Positions 19,001 through 27,286 of a stretch of DNA of 64,000 nucleotides are shown here, piece after piece. The notes below the pieces were generated by a model, which made no database searches, was not told the DNA's origin, and saw only the letters and a list, made by a program, of their open reading frames with translations. This stretch comes from Flavobacterium sp. (GTDB lineage: Bacteria > Bacteroidota > Bacteroidia > Flavobacteriales > Flavobacteriaceae): the NCBI GenBank assembly GCA_015234525.1, contig JADGMX010000020.1, positions 1-64,000 of the forward strand. Direction: 5' to 3'. Made by a program: the position numbers and the translations under genes. Within the stretch, counting starts at the first letter, position 1. Every line of letters begins with the position of its first letter.

Positions 19001-19969
19001 CTTTTCCTGGCGGCAAACCAAGAAAACATCGACGGGACATTGTATTTCTGGCGTCGTTTGAACAGCGCTCCTGTTGATGGTGAAGCACACTCGGCGTATT
19101 ATGCGACTTATACCATTGCAGGTGGAACTGAAGTTAACCCAGATCCCGAGGCGCCAAATGACGAGAATAAACCAAATGGCATCATTCAGTCGGGTCAGGG
19201 ATTCGTAGTAATCGCCAAACCGGCCGCGGAAAATATCGTATTTAATAATTTAATGCGAACACCGGATCATCAGGGGCAATTCTTCCGTCAGGGGCAATCA
19301 GATCGAAGTCGTCTTTGGCTAAACGTTCGTAACAGCAACGGTTTGTTCGGACAAATGCTGGTGGCTTACATGGGTAGTGCGACAAACGGAATTGACCGTG
19401 CGGATGGTAAATATTTTAACGACGGAACCTTTGCGCTTACCTCTTTAATCGAAGGTGGCGAATACATCATTCAGGGTCGCGCGCCATTTGTTGAATCGGA
19501 TGTGGTGACACTCGGCTTTAAATCGCCTACCGCCGGACTTTACAACATCGAGTTGGATCAGGTGGACGGACTCTTCGCAGGCAACCAAAATATTTATCTG
19601 AAGGATAAGTTCACAAATGTGACGCACGATCTAAAATCAGGTAGCTACTCGTTTTCCTCTGATGCCGGAAATTTCACCGACCGTTTCGAAATCGTATATC
19701 TCCAGCAACCCGAATTGTCGACTCCCGATCAAATCAAAAAGGCGGTTACGGTTTATAGTTCACAGTCGGATATGATTGTCGATGGTGGCCAAAACACCTT
19801 ATCATCTGTTGCTGTTTACGATATCAGGGGAAGGTTTTTAATGGGATCAACCGATATCAACAAAACTCAGATTGCGTTTGCCAATGTCAGCCAGGAACAA
19901 GTATTGATCGTTAAGATCACACTTCAGGACGGTATGGTGATCAACAAGAAATACATCAATAAAAAATAG
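13001..19969 (+). CDS. Very large T9SS-secreted protein, type C (ChiA-like) sorting domain
   Basis: This 2322-residue multidomain protein has a signal peptide (to about residue 24). An N-terminal lectin-like region (about 25-270) is followed by an IPT/TIG domain (about 272-357), Ig- and fibronectin-like segments, and several filamentous beta-rich regions. A PKD/SprB-like stretch lies near 1625-1705. The last 80 residues (VAVYDIRGRFL ... VLIVKITLQDGMVINKKYI) match the type C sorting domain of the ChiA chitinase. I expect a cell-surface or released adhesin; no catalytic motif is visible. I chose ATG at 13001, just before the signal peptide, instead of an in-frame TTG at 12965. A small membrane protein gene follows 11 bp downstream. 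Confidence 0.88.
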   Translation: MAIPTRISLCLLFLFLFNSVLVAQTTVYSENFSATSSSEESVAGAIGTSDWSVSRSGSDYGARIFNGNLELTNNATNAANTSGWILASTSTDDFASPYRNILSENPGNVVWTFNMRQRSLTPNGFESGSHGAAFILAGTSGSSTTSGTGYAVILGNSGSADPVRLVRYSGGLRSYTNIITSNTSGMTDFARQYLSIKVIYTPITNTWQLFVRNDGTSAFQDPSQGTLTFQGSAVNNQSTSTNLDMMGALWNAGWLITYQAFFDNVKVTVAEPTITSIVPPSKVAGTPGFTLTVNGTNFVANGGSIVQWNFQNRPTTFVSSTQVIATIPATDILLPGTASVRIANGFTLSNSQIFTIDAPATPVVTPSTNSLAQLNTVSGTASANASFTLTGANLTGDVTVTMPANFEASTNATTGFAQTLTLPKSATGSLLTQPSTIFVRIRSTATVGVNSGSISVSTPGGATKSIAVTGRVMALQPTIAASALTFTNVSSTSFRVNFTPGNGTSRIVLIKSGSAVNSAPVDGTTYSASSIFANGSELGTANYAVYNSTGNFVTVTGLTPATTYHVAIYEFNGTSLTENYATTPMVGNRATLNPPLGWPIFAANTVNTINFDDTVDGVNDGHFQGVGVSSLGEFGELNSNAFAFTGFSSGNVAFGGNSPEDSDYDRGSAENNVSESGLYAFEISPDNQALGIQSATGNFAPGTVTLRFQNRTAAPITSINVGYSVAIFNDQPSAANFNFSHSANTTSFTAIPEVDVVSGASADVVPEWKTRNRAATITGLNIPVSGYYYLRWSTNGVSGSGEFDEFALDNISLVANPSTQFVTFSGSAEEMVLQGNASLSDNLTINNQLTFGGGKLVINGKTLNIGGNITNQSVGGIRGDATAHVVVSSPLNIGLSFDQSNIGTTNLVNELRIASNSSNIIQLLSPIQINETLSIFSGQTLDLMTNTIGGALPTINVNGTILTQRPLGGLPSGKTWNGDGLIHYNSTSAIQTVAPGTYNNLTLSSPLGSVASANFTVNGILNLPTANPSATKGSLSMETFSLLMGADATNVGIGDVTGITTRNTVIANHKYTFGNPHTSIVFAALGTLPTSMSLKVNIGEAPAWRPGAIKRHFDFIHTGGLNTRSYIKAHYLDSELNGNNENRLVDWANITATNSIVEQGRSNFNTQQNWVELNNVNLSVYFEPTFGKVLLTLDEMEASLVTWNGSVSDSWTTAENWTPNATPSDDTLVIIPDAATTLHDPTINPLTRIGEITIEAGGIVNTIENSQLTITGGAGAWLNFGTYNALEGNRVIFTSNQATIAGNTTFHHITVAENASLRTMTNNVMRIAGDFVNNGIFSAGGANNTVNYIGTNQNVVLPLSGNDSYVNLTITGSGAILPLLLTIKGHLTTNTVVDFSGNTIIMDGNERQRIRGSVPAIFNNLVLNNIADFQLENDISVLGTLTMNDGNLFIRNRNLTLGQNPVVGNFSATTMIVADETGMVGRNYQAPGSYLFPIGENRSNPGYSPINVEITSGTFNNGFVSVSLTDAIHPNNSSVHQHLTRYWNVTQTGISDAVANVTASFLNFDIVGSANEIAAAQLNGIFDQQSNPWIKFGPIGANSLTVTGAQIPEGQFSSFTGVKAQNLTVDIAGYGEFCMGADILLEALISGGDAPFTYSWTADLSSTSKAVVPSTTSGTTIYQVTVKDANGFTATNSVEITVFELPVGGTIAANQVVCSGTLAADLILQNYTGTILHWESSLSPTFETINIIEESTDVLAATEIGLLTETTYFRAKIGSGTCDAVYSNIAQITVSSTTWNGTEWSNGQPAAGVGVVFTGNFTATTSFTACSITVQNGAVVTIPSGNTVTLAGAIDVQSGNFILENNANLIQTSEVENSGNISVKRVSSPLFRLDYTMWSSPVSGIQTLKNFSPATTDNRFYILNTLTNTFNDVDPLTTTFETTRGYLIRVRNTHVAAGSSAPPQTWQGTFTGVPNNGTKTFGTQTGGLRYNMIGNPYPSTIDADLFLAANQENIDGTLYFWRRLNSAPVDGEAHSAYYATYTIAGGTEVNPDPEAPNDENKPNGIIQSGQGFVVIAKPAAENIVFNNLMRTPDHQGQFFRQGQSDRSRLWLNVRNSNGLFGQMLVAYMGSATNGIDRADGKYFNDGTFALTSLIEGGEYIIQGRAPFVESDVVTLGFKSPTAGLYNIELDQVDGLFAGNQNIYLKDKFTNVTHDLKSGSYSFSSDAGNFTDRFEIVYLQQPELSTPDQIKKAVTVYSSQSDMIVDGGQNTLSSVAVYDIRGRFLMGSTDINKTQIAFANVSQEQVLIVKITLQDGMVINKKYINKK

Positions 19970-19980
19970 ACGATTTCGTT

Positions 19981-20199
19981 ATGAAGATGCCAAAATATTT
20001 GTTCCTTCTTTTCTGTCTGCTAATCGAGTTTTCAGCTTTTGCCCAGGATTTCCCTTCTGAAGATGAAGAGGATGATTTGCAAGGCGACGATCCCGCAGCA
20101 GTTCCAGTCAACGGCAAGCTTTTGTGGCTTTTAGTTGTCGGGATTGCCTTTGCGTACTATAAATTCAACACTATAAGCCGCGCAGAAACGCAGGGTTGA
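19981..20199 (+). CDS. Small acidic membrane protein next to T9SS gene
   Basis: This 72-residue protein has a signal peptide (to about residue 21), an acidic stretch (SEDEEDDLQGDD) and then P-V-N-G followed by a membrane helix and a basic tail. The plan P-[VI]-[ND]-G, helix, Y/K-rich end resembles the small PID-type C-terminal sorting proteins found beside T9SS genes in Flavobacteriia. The gene starts 11 bp after the giant gene, so it is probably co-transcribed. Function is unknown. Confidence 0.7.
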   Translation: MKMPKYLFLLFCLLIEFSAFAQDFPSEDEEDDLQGDDPAAVPVNGKLLWLLVVGIAFAYYKFNTISRAETQG

Positions 20200-20359
20200 T
20201 TGCTCTCATATTTTCAATTCTGCGATTTTTAGGAATTCCGGATTGGTTAAATGTGTGCTAATTGATCCAACGTGAAGCGAGTTTTTCGTAACTTGATGTT
20301 CTACAAAATCATTCGGCAGATTTTTCACAATTTGCCGTCAGTAACAGAACGTTAAAATC

Positions 20360-20923
20360 ATGGAAAAACTGAAAATCGGCTTGCTTGTCGGCAGCCTTCG
20401 CAAGGAATCATTTAATTTAAAAACCGCCAAAGCGCTGATGTCGATTGCGCCACGAAGTCTTGATCTCGAACTCGTCGACATTTCGAAACTGCAGTTTTTT
20501 AACCAGGATCTCGAAGAACAGCCAACGGCCGAATGGGAGGAATTTCGTCGGAACATTAAATCTTTAGACGGCGTCATTTTCCTGACACCTGAATACAACC
20601 GATCGGTTCCAGGAGTTTTAAAAAACGCCATTGACGTCGGATCTCGACCGTACGGCCAAAGCGTTTGGGATTCGAAGCCGGCTGCAATTGTTAGCGTCAC
20701 GCCGGGAAATTTGGGCGGATTTGGTGCAAATCACCACCTTCGGCAATCGCTTGTTTTTCTGAACATGCCAACTATGGCACAACCTGAAGCTTATATTTCG
20801 GGAGCTTCCAAACTTTTTGATGACACCGGAACGTTGACCAACGATTCCACCAAAGAGTTTTTGACCAAGTTCATGACCGCATTTGAATCGTGGGTTTTAC
20901 TGACCCGACAGTCAAAGAATTGA
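20360..20923 (+). CDS. NAD(P)H-dependent FMN reductase
   Basis: This 187-residue cytosolic flavoprotein has the fold of the NADPH-dependent FMN reductase family. The phosphate-binding loop is GSLRKESFN (about residues 11-19). The typical TPEYNRSVPGVLKNAIDVGS segment (around 76-95) covers the flavin ring. Homologues reduce FMN or quinones and protect against oxidative stress. It is a single gene; the region after it holds a repeat and the terminator shared with prfC. Confidence 0.9.
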   Translation: MEKLKIGLLVGSLRKESFNLKTAKALMSIAPRSLDLELVDISKLQFFNQDLEEQPTAEWEEFRRNIKSLDGVIFLTPEYNRSVPGVLKNAIDVGSRPYGQSVWDSKPAAIVSVTPGNLGGFGANHHLRQSLVFLNMPTMAQPEAYISGASKLFDDTGTLTNDSTKEFLTKFMTAFESWVLLTRQSKN

Positions 20924-20965
20924 TTTGATTAAAAACGCCTGTAGTTTTGCAACCAAGAGCGACTG

Positions 20966-21039
20966 CGCCAGGGATTGAAGTGGAAATCCTTTTGCGACCT
21001 CAGAAGCAAAAGATTGCAGCGAAAAGCCCGTCCGGCGCC
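20966..21039 (-). repeat. Dispersed intergenic repeat, copy C
   Basis: Read on the minus strand this copy has the sequence GGGCTTTTCGCTGCAATCTT, a stem (CTTTTGC / GCAAAAG) and then GGATTTCCACTTCAATCCCT. It lies beyond the 3' end of prfC and in the direction of prfC transcription. Confidence 0.7.
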
Positions 21040-21054
21040 ATAATTCTCAGACAT

Positions 21055-21093
21055 AAAAAAATCACGATAGCTGAAAAGTTACCGTGATTTTTT
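21055..21093. terminator. Bidirectional intrinsic terminator
   Basis: The stem ATCACG / CGTGAT is extended by flanking A and T tracts around a 16-nt loop. It lies just after prfC and on the far side of the FMN reductase gene, so it can stop transcription from either side. Confidence 0.75.
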
Positions 21094-21106
21094 GATTTAT
21101 CGAATT

Positions 21107-22693
21107 TTAAAATTCGGACGTGAAGAATAGTTTTACGTTTGGATACTTGCTTTGCGTCATTTGGATGGTGAAATCTGAATCGGCTAAAAACACCAGCTGA
21201 CCATATTTATCGTGCGCCAAAAACTTTTGCTTGATGCGCTTGAACTCCTTGAATTCCTCGCTTTTCGGATCGTTAGGTTTCACCCAACACGCCTTGTGGA
21301 CCGGGAAATTCTCATAGGTGCATTTGGCGCCATATTCGTGTTCGAGACGGTATTGAATGACCTCATACTGAAGCGCGCCAACGGTTCCGATCACCTTTCG
21401 ATTGTTCATTTCAAGCACAAACAACTGCGCGACACCTTCGTCCATAAGCTGGTCGATGCCTTTGTCGAGTTGTTTTGCCTTCATCGGATCGGCGTTGTTG
21501 ATATAGCGGAAATGCTCGGGCGAGAAACTCGGAATTCCCTTGAAACTCATTTGTTCGCCTTCGGTTAAGGTGTCGCCGATTTTAAAATTCCCGGTGTCGT
21601 GCAAGCCCACGATATCGCCCGGATATGAAATGTCGACGATTTCCTTTTTCTCGGCAAAAAACGCATTCGGACTCGAAAATTTGAGATTTTTGCCCTGACG
21701 AACGTGCAAATATGGTTTATTTCGCTCGAAAGTTCCCGATACAATTTTGACGAAAGCCAAACGATCGCGGTGTTTTGGATCCATATTGGCGTGGATTTTA
21801 AACACAAAACCGGTCATTTTAGGTTCTTCCGGCGCAACCAAACGCGTTTCAGATTCCTTTGGCCGTGGCGACGGTGCGATCTGGATAAAGCAATCCAGAA
21901 GTTCGCGAACCCCGAAATTGTTCAACGCCGATCCGAAAAATACCGGCTGAAGTTTGCCTTCAAGGTATTCCTCACGGTTAAACGGCGGATAAACTTCATC
22001 GATAAGTTCAAGCTCATCGCGTAGCTTTTCGGCTGGTTTTAGTCCGATGATATCTTCGAGTTCCGGCGATGAAACGTCTGAAAACGCGATGGTTTCTTCA
22101 ATATTTTTACGGCTGTCGCCAGAAAATAAGTTGATGTTCTTTTCCCACAAATTGTAAATTCCCTGGAAATCGTAACCCATTCCAATCGGAAAACTCAGCG
22201 GAGTCACCCGTAAACCGAGTTTCTGCTCAACTTCGTCCATAAGGTCAAACGCATCTTTACCTTCCCGGTCGAGTTTGTTGATGAAAACGATCATCGGAAT
22301 GTTGCGCATTCGGCAAACGGCAACCAATTTTTCGGTTTGTTCCTCGACACCTTTTGCCACGTCGATTACAACAATTACGCTATCAACTGCGGTCAGCGTT
22401 CGGAAAGTATCTTCAGCAAAATCCTTGTGACCGGGCGTATCGAGAATATTAATTTTCCGATCGGCGTAATTAAAGGCAAGCACTGAAGTCGAAACCGAGA
22501 TTCCACGTTGGCGCTCGATTTCCATAAAATCGGAAGTCGCACCTTTTTTAATTTTGTTATTCTTAACCGCGCCCGCTTCCTGAATTGCGCCACCAAAAAG
22601 CAGCAATTTTTCAGTTAAAGTCGTTTTTCCGGCATCGGGGTGAGAAATAATGCCAAAGGTTCGTCTGCGTTCAATTTCTTTTAAAAAGCTCAT
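21107..22693 (-). CDS. prfC: Peptide chain release factor 3
   Basis: This 528-residue GTPase recycles RF1/RF2 from ribosomes after termination. The GTPase motifs are all present: SHPDAGKTTL (G1), a switch region around RGISVSTSV, DTPGHKDF (G3) and NKLDR (G4). EF-G-like domains II and III follow. The length matches bacterial RF3. It is a single-gene unit ending in the hairpin at 21055-21093. Confidence 0.97.
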   Translation of the reverse strand: MSFLKEIERRRTFGIISHPDAGKTTLTEKLLLFGGAIQEAGAVKNNKIKKGATSDFMEIERQRGISVSTSVLAFNYADRKINILDTPGHKDFAEDTFRTLTAVDSVIVVIDVAKGVEEQTEKLVAVCRMRNIPMIVFINKLDREGKDAFDLMDEVEQKLGLRVTPLSFPIGMGYDFQGIYNLWEKNINLFSGDSRKNIEETIAFSDVSSPELEDIIGLKPAEKLRDELELIDEVYPPFNREEYLEGKLQPVFFGSALNNFGVRELLDCFIQIAPSPRPKESETRLVAPEEPKMTGFVFKIHANMDPKHRDRLAFVKIVSGTFERNKPYLHVRQGKNLKFSSPNAFFAEKKEIVDISYPGDIVGLHDTGNFKIGDTLTEGEQMSFKGIPSFSPEHFRYINNADPMKAKQLDKGIDQLMDEGVAQLFVLEMNNRKVIGTVGALQYEVIQYRLEHEYGAKCTYENFPVHKACWVKPNDPKSEEFKEFKRIKQKFLAHDKYGQLVFLADSDFTIQMTQSKYPNVKLFFTSEF

Positions 22694-22810
22694 GTTTTGT
22701 AAATAGGTTGCAAAAGTAATTAATTATTGGCAATTGCAGGTCGGCGTGGCTGAATGCTTTGGGCGTGCCGGCGGTTGATGTTTTCAGATGAGGTTTCGCT
22801 CGGTAAATTC

Positions 22811-22897
22811 CGCCGTCGGGCTGTTCGTTACAATCTGTTTCGGCTCGGCGCAGCCGAGCCGAAACAGGATTTCCACTGCCATCCCTCACGCGAGGGC
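22811..22897 (+). repeat. Dispersed intergenic repeat, copy D, with a perfect 15-bp hairpin
   Basis: The copy has GGGCTGTTCGTTACAATCTG at the left and GGATTTCCACTGCCATCCCT at the right. Between them a perfect inverted repeat of 15 bp per arm (22835-22849 and 22853-22867, loop GCA) is rich in CGGCTCGGC. No T tract follows the hairpin on either strand, so it is not a standard terminator. Confidence 0.8.
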
Positions 22898-22949
22898 CAA
22901 CCAGAGGTAGCTCGTTCAATAAAATTTTCGTTAATACATTGCGGCCGAC

Positions 22950-22979
22950 TTGCGTAATACAATCGATTGTTTATTTTTG
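22950..22979 (+). promoter_or_regulatory. Bacteroidota-type promoter of the PPIase operon
   Basis: A TTG element (22950-22952) and an exact TAnnTTTG element (TATTTTTG, 22972-22979) are 19 bp apart, the usual spacing for the primary sigma factor of this phylum. The predicted start of transcription is about 60 nt before the first gene. Confidence 0.65.
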
Positions 22980-23043
22980 TCAGCCATAACCTTCGCCAAC
23001 GCTACTTTGTTGGAAAGTGTAATTTAAATCTGGTGTTACATAA

Positions 23044-25011
23044 ATGAAAATCAAACAATTACTGCTCGGTTTCTTGATGATGAGCGCCCTTGGGTTTGCA
23101 CAAGATGTCAAGAAAGAAGTTCTTTTTACAATTGATGGAAAACCGTATTACACTGACGAATTTACGCGGGTCTACAAGAAAAACCTCGATCTGGTCAAAG
23201 ACGAATCACAACGCGATCTCGATCAATATCTCCAGCTTTTTGTCGGTTACAAACTAAAGATCAACAAAGCTCAGAAACTCGGTTTGCAACAAGGCAAACA
23301 ATATCAAAGCGAACTTCGCAGCTATAGAAGTCAACTTGCCAAAAATTACATCACCGACTCGAAAGTCACCAACGAACTGCTTCAGGAAGCCTATCAACGC
23401 TCGTTAAAGGAAATCAATGCCTCGCATATTTTGATCCTTGTCGACGAAAACGCATCGCCTGCAGATACGCTCGCGGCTTACAAAAAAGCCACCGACCTTC
23501 GCAACCGCGCTTTAAAAGGCGAGGATTTTGGCGCGTTGGCACTGCATTCATCACAAGATCCTTCGGCAAAGGAAAATCAAGGAAATCTTGGTTATTTCTC
23601 TGCGTTCAGAATGGTTTACCCTTTTGAAACGGCCGCGTATAAAACCAAAAAAGGCGAAATTTCAAAACCCGTCAGAACCCGTTTTGGTTACCATTTGATT
23701 AAAGTGCACGACATTCGCGACAACCGCGGTGAATTATCAGTGTCGCATATTATGGTGCTAAAACCTACTCAGGATGATGTTGCCGCCGAACAAAAAGCGC
23801 AAAATACAATCAACGACATCTATAAAAAACTGCAACAAGGCGAGAACTTTGAAGCGTTGGCAAAACAATTTTCAGAAGATAAATCATCTGCCGGAAAAGG
23901 AGGAGAGCTAAATCGCTTTGCATCCGGACAATTAAGTTCTGAAGAATTTGAGAACGTTGCTTTTTCATTGTCAAAACCGGGCGAAATTTCAGCACCGATC
24001 GAAAGTGCTTTCGGATGGCATATCATCAAACTCAACGAGAAGTTTCCGGTCAAAACGTTTGACGAAATGAAAGGCGAACTTGAGAATCGCATCGGAAAAG
24101 ACGAACGCTCGCGTCTGATTGAGCAATCGTTAAACGAAAAACTTCGCAAGAAATATTCGATTAAGCGTGATGCAAAATTATATGCTTCGATTCAAAAAGC
24201 GGTAACTGATAAGATCTACACGTCTTCATGGTCTGTTCCGGTAAATTCATCTGCATACAAAGGAGACTTGTTTAAGATTCAGGATAAAAAGATCAGCGGC
24301 TTGCAATTTCTCGAGTATATCAACGAAAAGCAAAAATCTGACGTCAGCACCAAACCAGTCGCAAAAGCGGTAGATCAGCTTTACGAAGCATTTGTCGATC
24401 TCCAACTCAACACCTATTATAATGACAACCTCGAAAATGAATTTCCGGAGTTTTCATATGTAATGGACGAATATCGCGACGGACTTCTGCTATTTGATCT
24501 GATGGAAAAGGAAATCTGGGAACGGTCTAAGACTGACACTATCGGATTAAAATCATTTTATGACGCGCACAAATCGAATTACATGTGGAAAGACCGCGTT
24601 GAAGCCGTCGTAATCTCATCAACCAAACAAGACGTCGCCAAAAAAGCACAGAAGTTCCTCAAAAAAGGAAAGGACGCCGACTATATTAAATCCAAGTTAA
24701 ATACGGAAGACGTTATTAATGTCATGGTCAGCAACGGAACTTTCGAAGAAGGAAACCCGGCATTGCCAAAAGGCACCGAACTTAAAACCGGAGTTTCAGA
24801 TGTTCGAAAAGACGGCGATTATTTCTTTGTGACCAAAATAACCAAAACATTGCCCGCCGGAGTTAAGAGTTTCGACGAGGCGCGTGGGAAAGTTACAAAC
24901 GACTATCAGCAATTCCTCGAAGAAAATTGGGTAAACGATTTGAAAAACGAATTTTCGGTGCAAGTCAACAGCCAGGTTTTTGAATCTGTTAAGCAACAAT
25001 TAAAGTCGTAA
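23044..25011 (+). CDS. Periplasmic peptidylprolyl isomerase with two PpiC domains
   Basis: This 655-residue exported protein (signal peptide to about residue 19) has an N-terminal SurA-like helical chaperone part. Two parvulin-type rotamase domains follow, starting near residues 123 (NASHILILVDE) and 232 (VSHIMVLK). A long C-terminal region has no recognised motif. It should help fold outer-membrane and secreted proteins. It is the first of three related genes (next one 1 bp downstream) followed by a MoxR gene. Confidence 0.9.
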   Translation: MKIKQLLLGFLMMSALGFAQDVKKEVLFTIDGKPYYTDEFTRVYKKNLDLVKDESQRDLDQYLQLFVGYKLKINKAQKLGLQQGKQYQSELRSYRSQLAKNYITDSKVTNELLQEAYQRSLKEINASHILILVDENASPADTLAAYKKATDLRNRALKGEDFGALALHSSQDPSAKENQGNLGYFSAFRMVYPFETAAYKTKKGEISKPVRTRFGYHLIKVHDIRDNRGELSVSHIMVLKPTQDDVAAEQKAQNTINDIYKKLQQGENFEALAKQFSEDKSSAGKGGELNRFASGQLSSEEFENVAFSLSKPGEISAPIESAFGWHIIKLNEKFPVKTFDEMKGELENRIGKDERSRLIEQSLNEKLRKKYSIKRDAKLYASIQKAVTDKIYTSSWSVPVNSSAYKGDLFKIQDKKISGLQFLEYINEKQKSDVSTKPVAKAVDQLYEAFVDLQLNTYYNDNLENEFPEFSYVMDEYRDGLLLFDLMEKEIWERSKTDTIGLKSFYDAHKSNYMWKDRVEAVVISSTKQDVAKKAQKFLKKGKDADYIKSKLNTEDVINVMVSNGTFEEGNPALPKGTELKTGVSDVRKDGDYFFVTKITKTLPAGVKSFDEARGKVTNDYQQFLEENWVNDLKNEFSVQVNSQVFESVKQQLKS

Positions 25012-25012
25012 G

Positions 25013-25864
25013 ATGCATAAAGTGTCATCACTGTTGATCTTTTGCTTAGTGTTGTTGTCCTGCGGAAAATCGCCGGGCGACGCAGGATCAGGCGTGGTGG
25101 CAAGGGTAGGCGAGTCGTATCTGGCACTCGACAGCATCAGCGATCTTTTGCCTGATAACGCATCAAAGGAAGATAGCGCCATGTTCATCCGAAGTTTCAT
25201 CGACCGATGGGCGCGACAAAAATTGTTACTCGAAGGCGCTGAGGTAAATTTGAGCAGTTCAAAGAAAGAATCGCTCGATCAATTGGTGCGTCAGTACAAA
25301 GCCGACCTTTATACAAAAGCGTATGTTGAAGATTTGGTCACGGCTAACGTCGATTCGGTGGTCAGCGAAGACGAATTAAAAGCATTTTATCAGCAAAATA
25401 AACTTAATTTTCTCACAAATGGCACCCTTGTCAGGTTGAGATACATACATTTGCAAAAAGATAATCCGAGGTACGAAAATATCAAAAACCGATTTTTCGA
25501 TTTCCGGCGATCAGACAAGAAGTTTTGGGAAGAAAGCGCGCTGCAGTTCAAGAGTTTTGCGCTGAATGATTCGATTTGGGTCGAAATGAGCCAAGTTTAT
25601 TCGAGGTTGCCATTTATCAACCCGGATAATCGCGATCAATATATCTCATCCGGAAAGTCGATCCAATATCCGGATTCAACCGACGTTTATCTTGTGAAAA
25701 TACTGGGCGTTTTGGGGCCAAATCAAGTCAGCCCCTACGAACATGTGAAACCAACGCTACACGAAGTTATCGTTAACCGTAGAAAGTTGGAACTAATTAA
25801 AAAATTTGAAAAAGAAATAATTGATGACGCGCTTAAAAATAAAACGTATGAAATATACAAATAG
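25013..25864 (+). CDS. SurA-like chaperone lipoprotein
   Basis: This 283-residue protein has a lipoprotein signal peptide (LLSC, Cys17). Its N- and C-terminal helical segments resemble SurA/trigger-factor-type chaperones (for example ELKAFYQQNKLNFLTNGTLV). A complete rotamase core is not evident, so it may be chaperone only. It is translated from within a tight operon, and its 3' end overlaps the next gene by 17 bp. Annotated homologues are usually called peptidylprolyl isomerase. Confidence 0.75.
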   Translation: MHKVSSLLIFCLVLLSCGKSPGDAGSGVVARVGESYLALDSISDLLPDNASKEDSAMFIRSFIDRWARQKLLLEGAEVNLSSSKKESLDQLVRQYKADLYTKAYVEDLVTANVDSVVSEDELKAFYQQNKLNFLTNGTLVRLRYIHLQKDNPRYENIKNRFFDFRRSDKKFWEESALQFKSFALNDSIWVEMSQVYSRLPFINPDNRDQYISSGKSIQYPDSTDVYLVKILGVLGPNQVSPYEHVKPTLHEVIVNRRKLELIKKFEKEIIDDALKNKTYEIYK

Positions 25865-27248
25865 CCTTTTAACGGTTGCCGTGGTTTTGCTAACTTCGAT
25901 AATGTCGGCTCAGGAAATAATCCCCGAAACTGAAGTTGCCCAAAACACACCAACTCAAACCGGTAAAAGACAAAAAATTGACGGCATCGTTGCCACAGTC
26001 GGCGATTATATCGTTCTGGATTCTGACATCGATAAAACCTTACTCGAACTTTCAGCTCAGGGTGCATCGGTAAAGGACATCAGCCGGTGCCAGCTTCTGG
26101 GCAAACTCCTCGAAGATAAACTCTACGCACACCAAGCGATTCAGGATAGTATCGTGGTTTCAGATGCGCAGGTAAACGACAAGGTAAATTACCAAATGAC
26201 GTACATGGTCGAGCAACTCGGAACCATGGATAAAGTCATCAAGTATTTCAAAAAAGACAACGAGGAAGATCTGCGTACCGATCTTTTCGAAATCCTGAAA
26301 CAAAACGCACTAACCGAAGAAATGCAACGCAAGATCGTCGATGAAGTCGAAATCACTCCTGAAGAAGTTCGCACATTCTTTAAATCAATCCCTAAAGATG
26401 AACTTCCGGTTTTTGGTGCTGAAATGGAAGTTGCACAAATTGTTGTCAATCCAAAAGTGACTCAGGAAGAAAAACAAGCGGTAATCGACCGACTCAAAGG
26501 CTTCAAGAAAGAAATCGAAGAAGGAGCAAGCTTTTTCAGTAAAGCCGTACTTTATTCGCAAGATCCGGGCTCACGCTCAAATGGCGGTTACTACAAAATG
26601 ACCCGCAAAACGCCATTTGTCAAAGAATTTAAAGATGTGGCTTTTTCATTGTCAGAAGGCGAAATCTCTGAACCATTCGAAACTGATTTTGGTTTCCATA
26701 TCATTTACGTCGAAAAAATCCGCGGTCAGGAACTCGACTTGCGACACATTTTGCTTACCCCGCGAATTTCAGAGGAATCTCTTAACGAAGCTCGCGAGCG
26801 AATCACCGCAATCAAAAAGCGTATCGACGACAAGGAAATAACTTTTGCCGAAGCTGCCCGAACGTTGTCTGACGAAAAGGAAACCCGCGCAAACGGTGGA
26901 ACTTTGATCAATCCTAAAACTCAGGATACGCGTTTCGAACTTACTAAAATGGATCCGGTTCTTTACGGACAGGTGTCGAATTTGAAGCAAAACGAGGTGT
27001 CAAATCCAATCGTCGACGAAGATCCGTCAGGCAAGAAATCGTTTAAACTGATGATGGTCACCAATCGCTACGACGAGCATACGGCTGATTATTCGCTGGA
27101 TTATATCCGCATCAAAAACCTCGCGCTGAAAGAAAAGCAAATCAAGCGAATCGGCGAGTGGAGCGAAGAAAAGATCAAAGAAACATATATCAAAATCAAC
27201 GGCGAATACCGCGATTGCGCGTTTGCAAACAACTGGCTTAAAAAGTAG
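25848..27248 (+). CDS. SurA-type periplasmic peptidylprolyl isomerase
   Basis: This 466-residue protein has a signal peptide (about residues 1-22), a SurA N-terminal domain (residues 40-165) and two rotamase segments. The first begins near MEVAQIVVNP, the second near LDLRHILLTP. The order is that of E. coli SurA, the main chaperone for outer-membrane proteins. I chose the ATG at 25848 because the signal peptide starts there; an in-frame ATG 27 bp upstream would put charged residues before it. The gene overlaps the previous one by 17 bp. Confidence 0.88.
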   Translation: MKYTNSLLTVAVVLLTSIMSAQEIIPETEVAQNTPTQTGKRQKIDGIVATVGDYIVLDSDIDKTLLELSAQGASVKDISRCQLLGKLLEDKLYAHQAIQDSIVVSDAQVNDKVNYQMTYMVEQLGTMDKVIKYFKKDNEEDLRTDLFEILKQNALTEEMQRKIVDEVEITPEEVRTFFKSIPKDELPVFGAEMEVAQIVVNPKVTQEEKQAVIDRLKGFKKEIEEGASFFSKAVLYSQDPGSRSNGGYYKMTRKTPFVKEFKDVAFSLSEGEISEPFETDFGFHIIYVEKIRGQELDLRHILLTPRISEESLNEARERITAIKKRIDDKEITFAEAARTLSDEKETRANGGTLINPKTQDTRFELTKMDPVLYGQVSNLKQNEVSNPIVDEDPSGKKSFKLMMVTNRYDEHTADYSLDYIRIKNLALKEKQIKRIGEWSEEKIKETYIKINGEYRDCAFANNWLKK

Positions 27249-27286
27249 TTTGCAGCAGAAAGTTTACGCTTTCGTTGGAACACTCG

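Larger units (their letters stand above)
22694..23043. other. Intergenic region between prfC and the PPIase operon
   Basis: This 350-bp stretch lies between divergent genes. It holds repeat copy D with a perfect 15-bp inverted repeat, followed by a good promoter for the PPIase operon. No small gene is visible. Confidence 0.7.
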
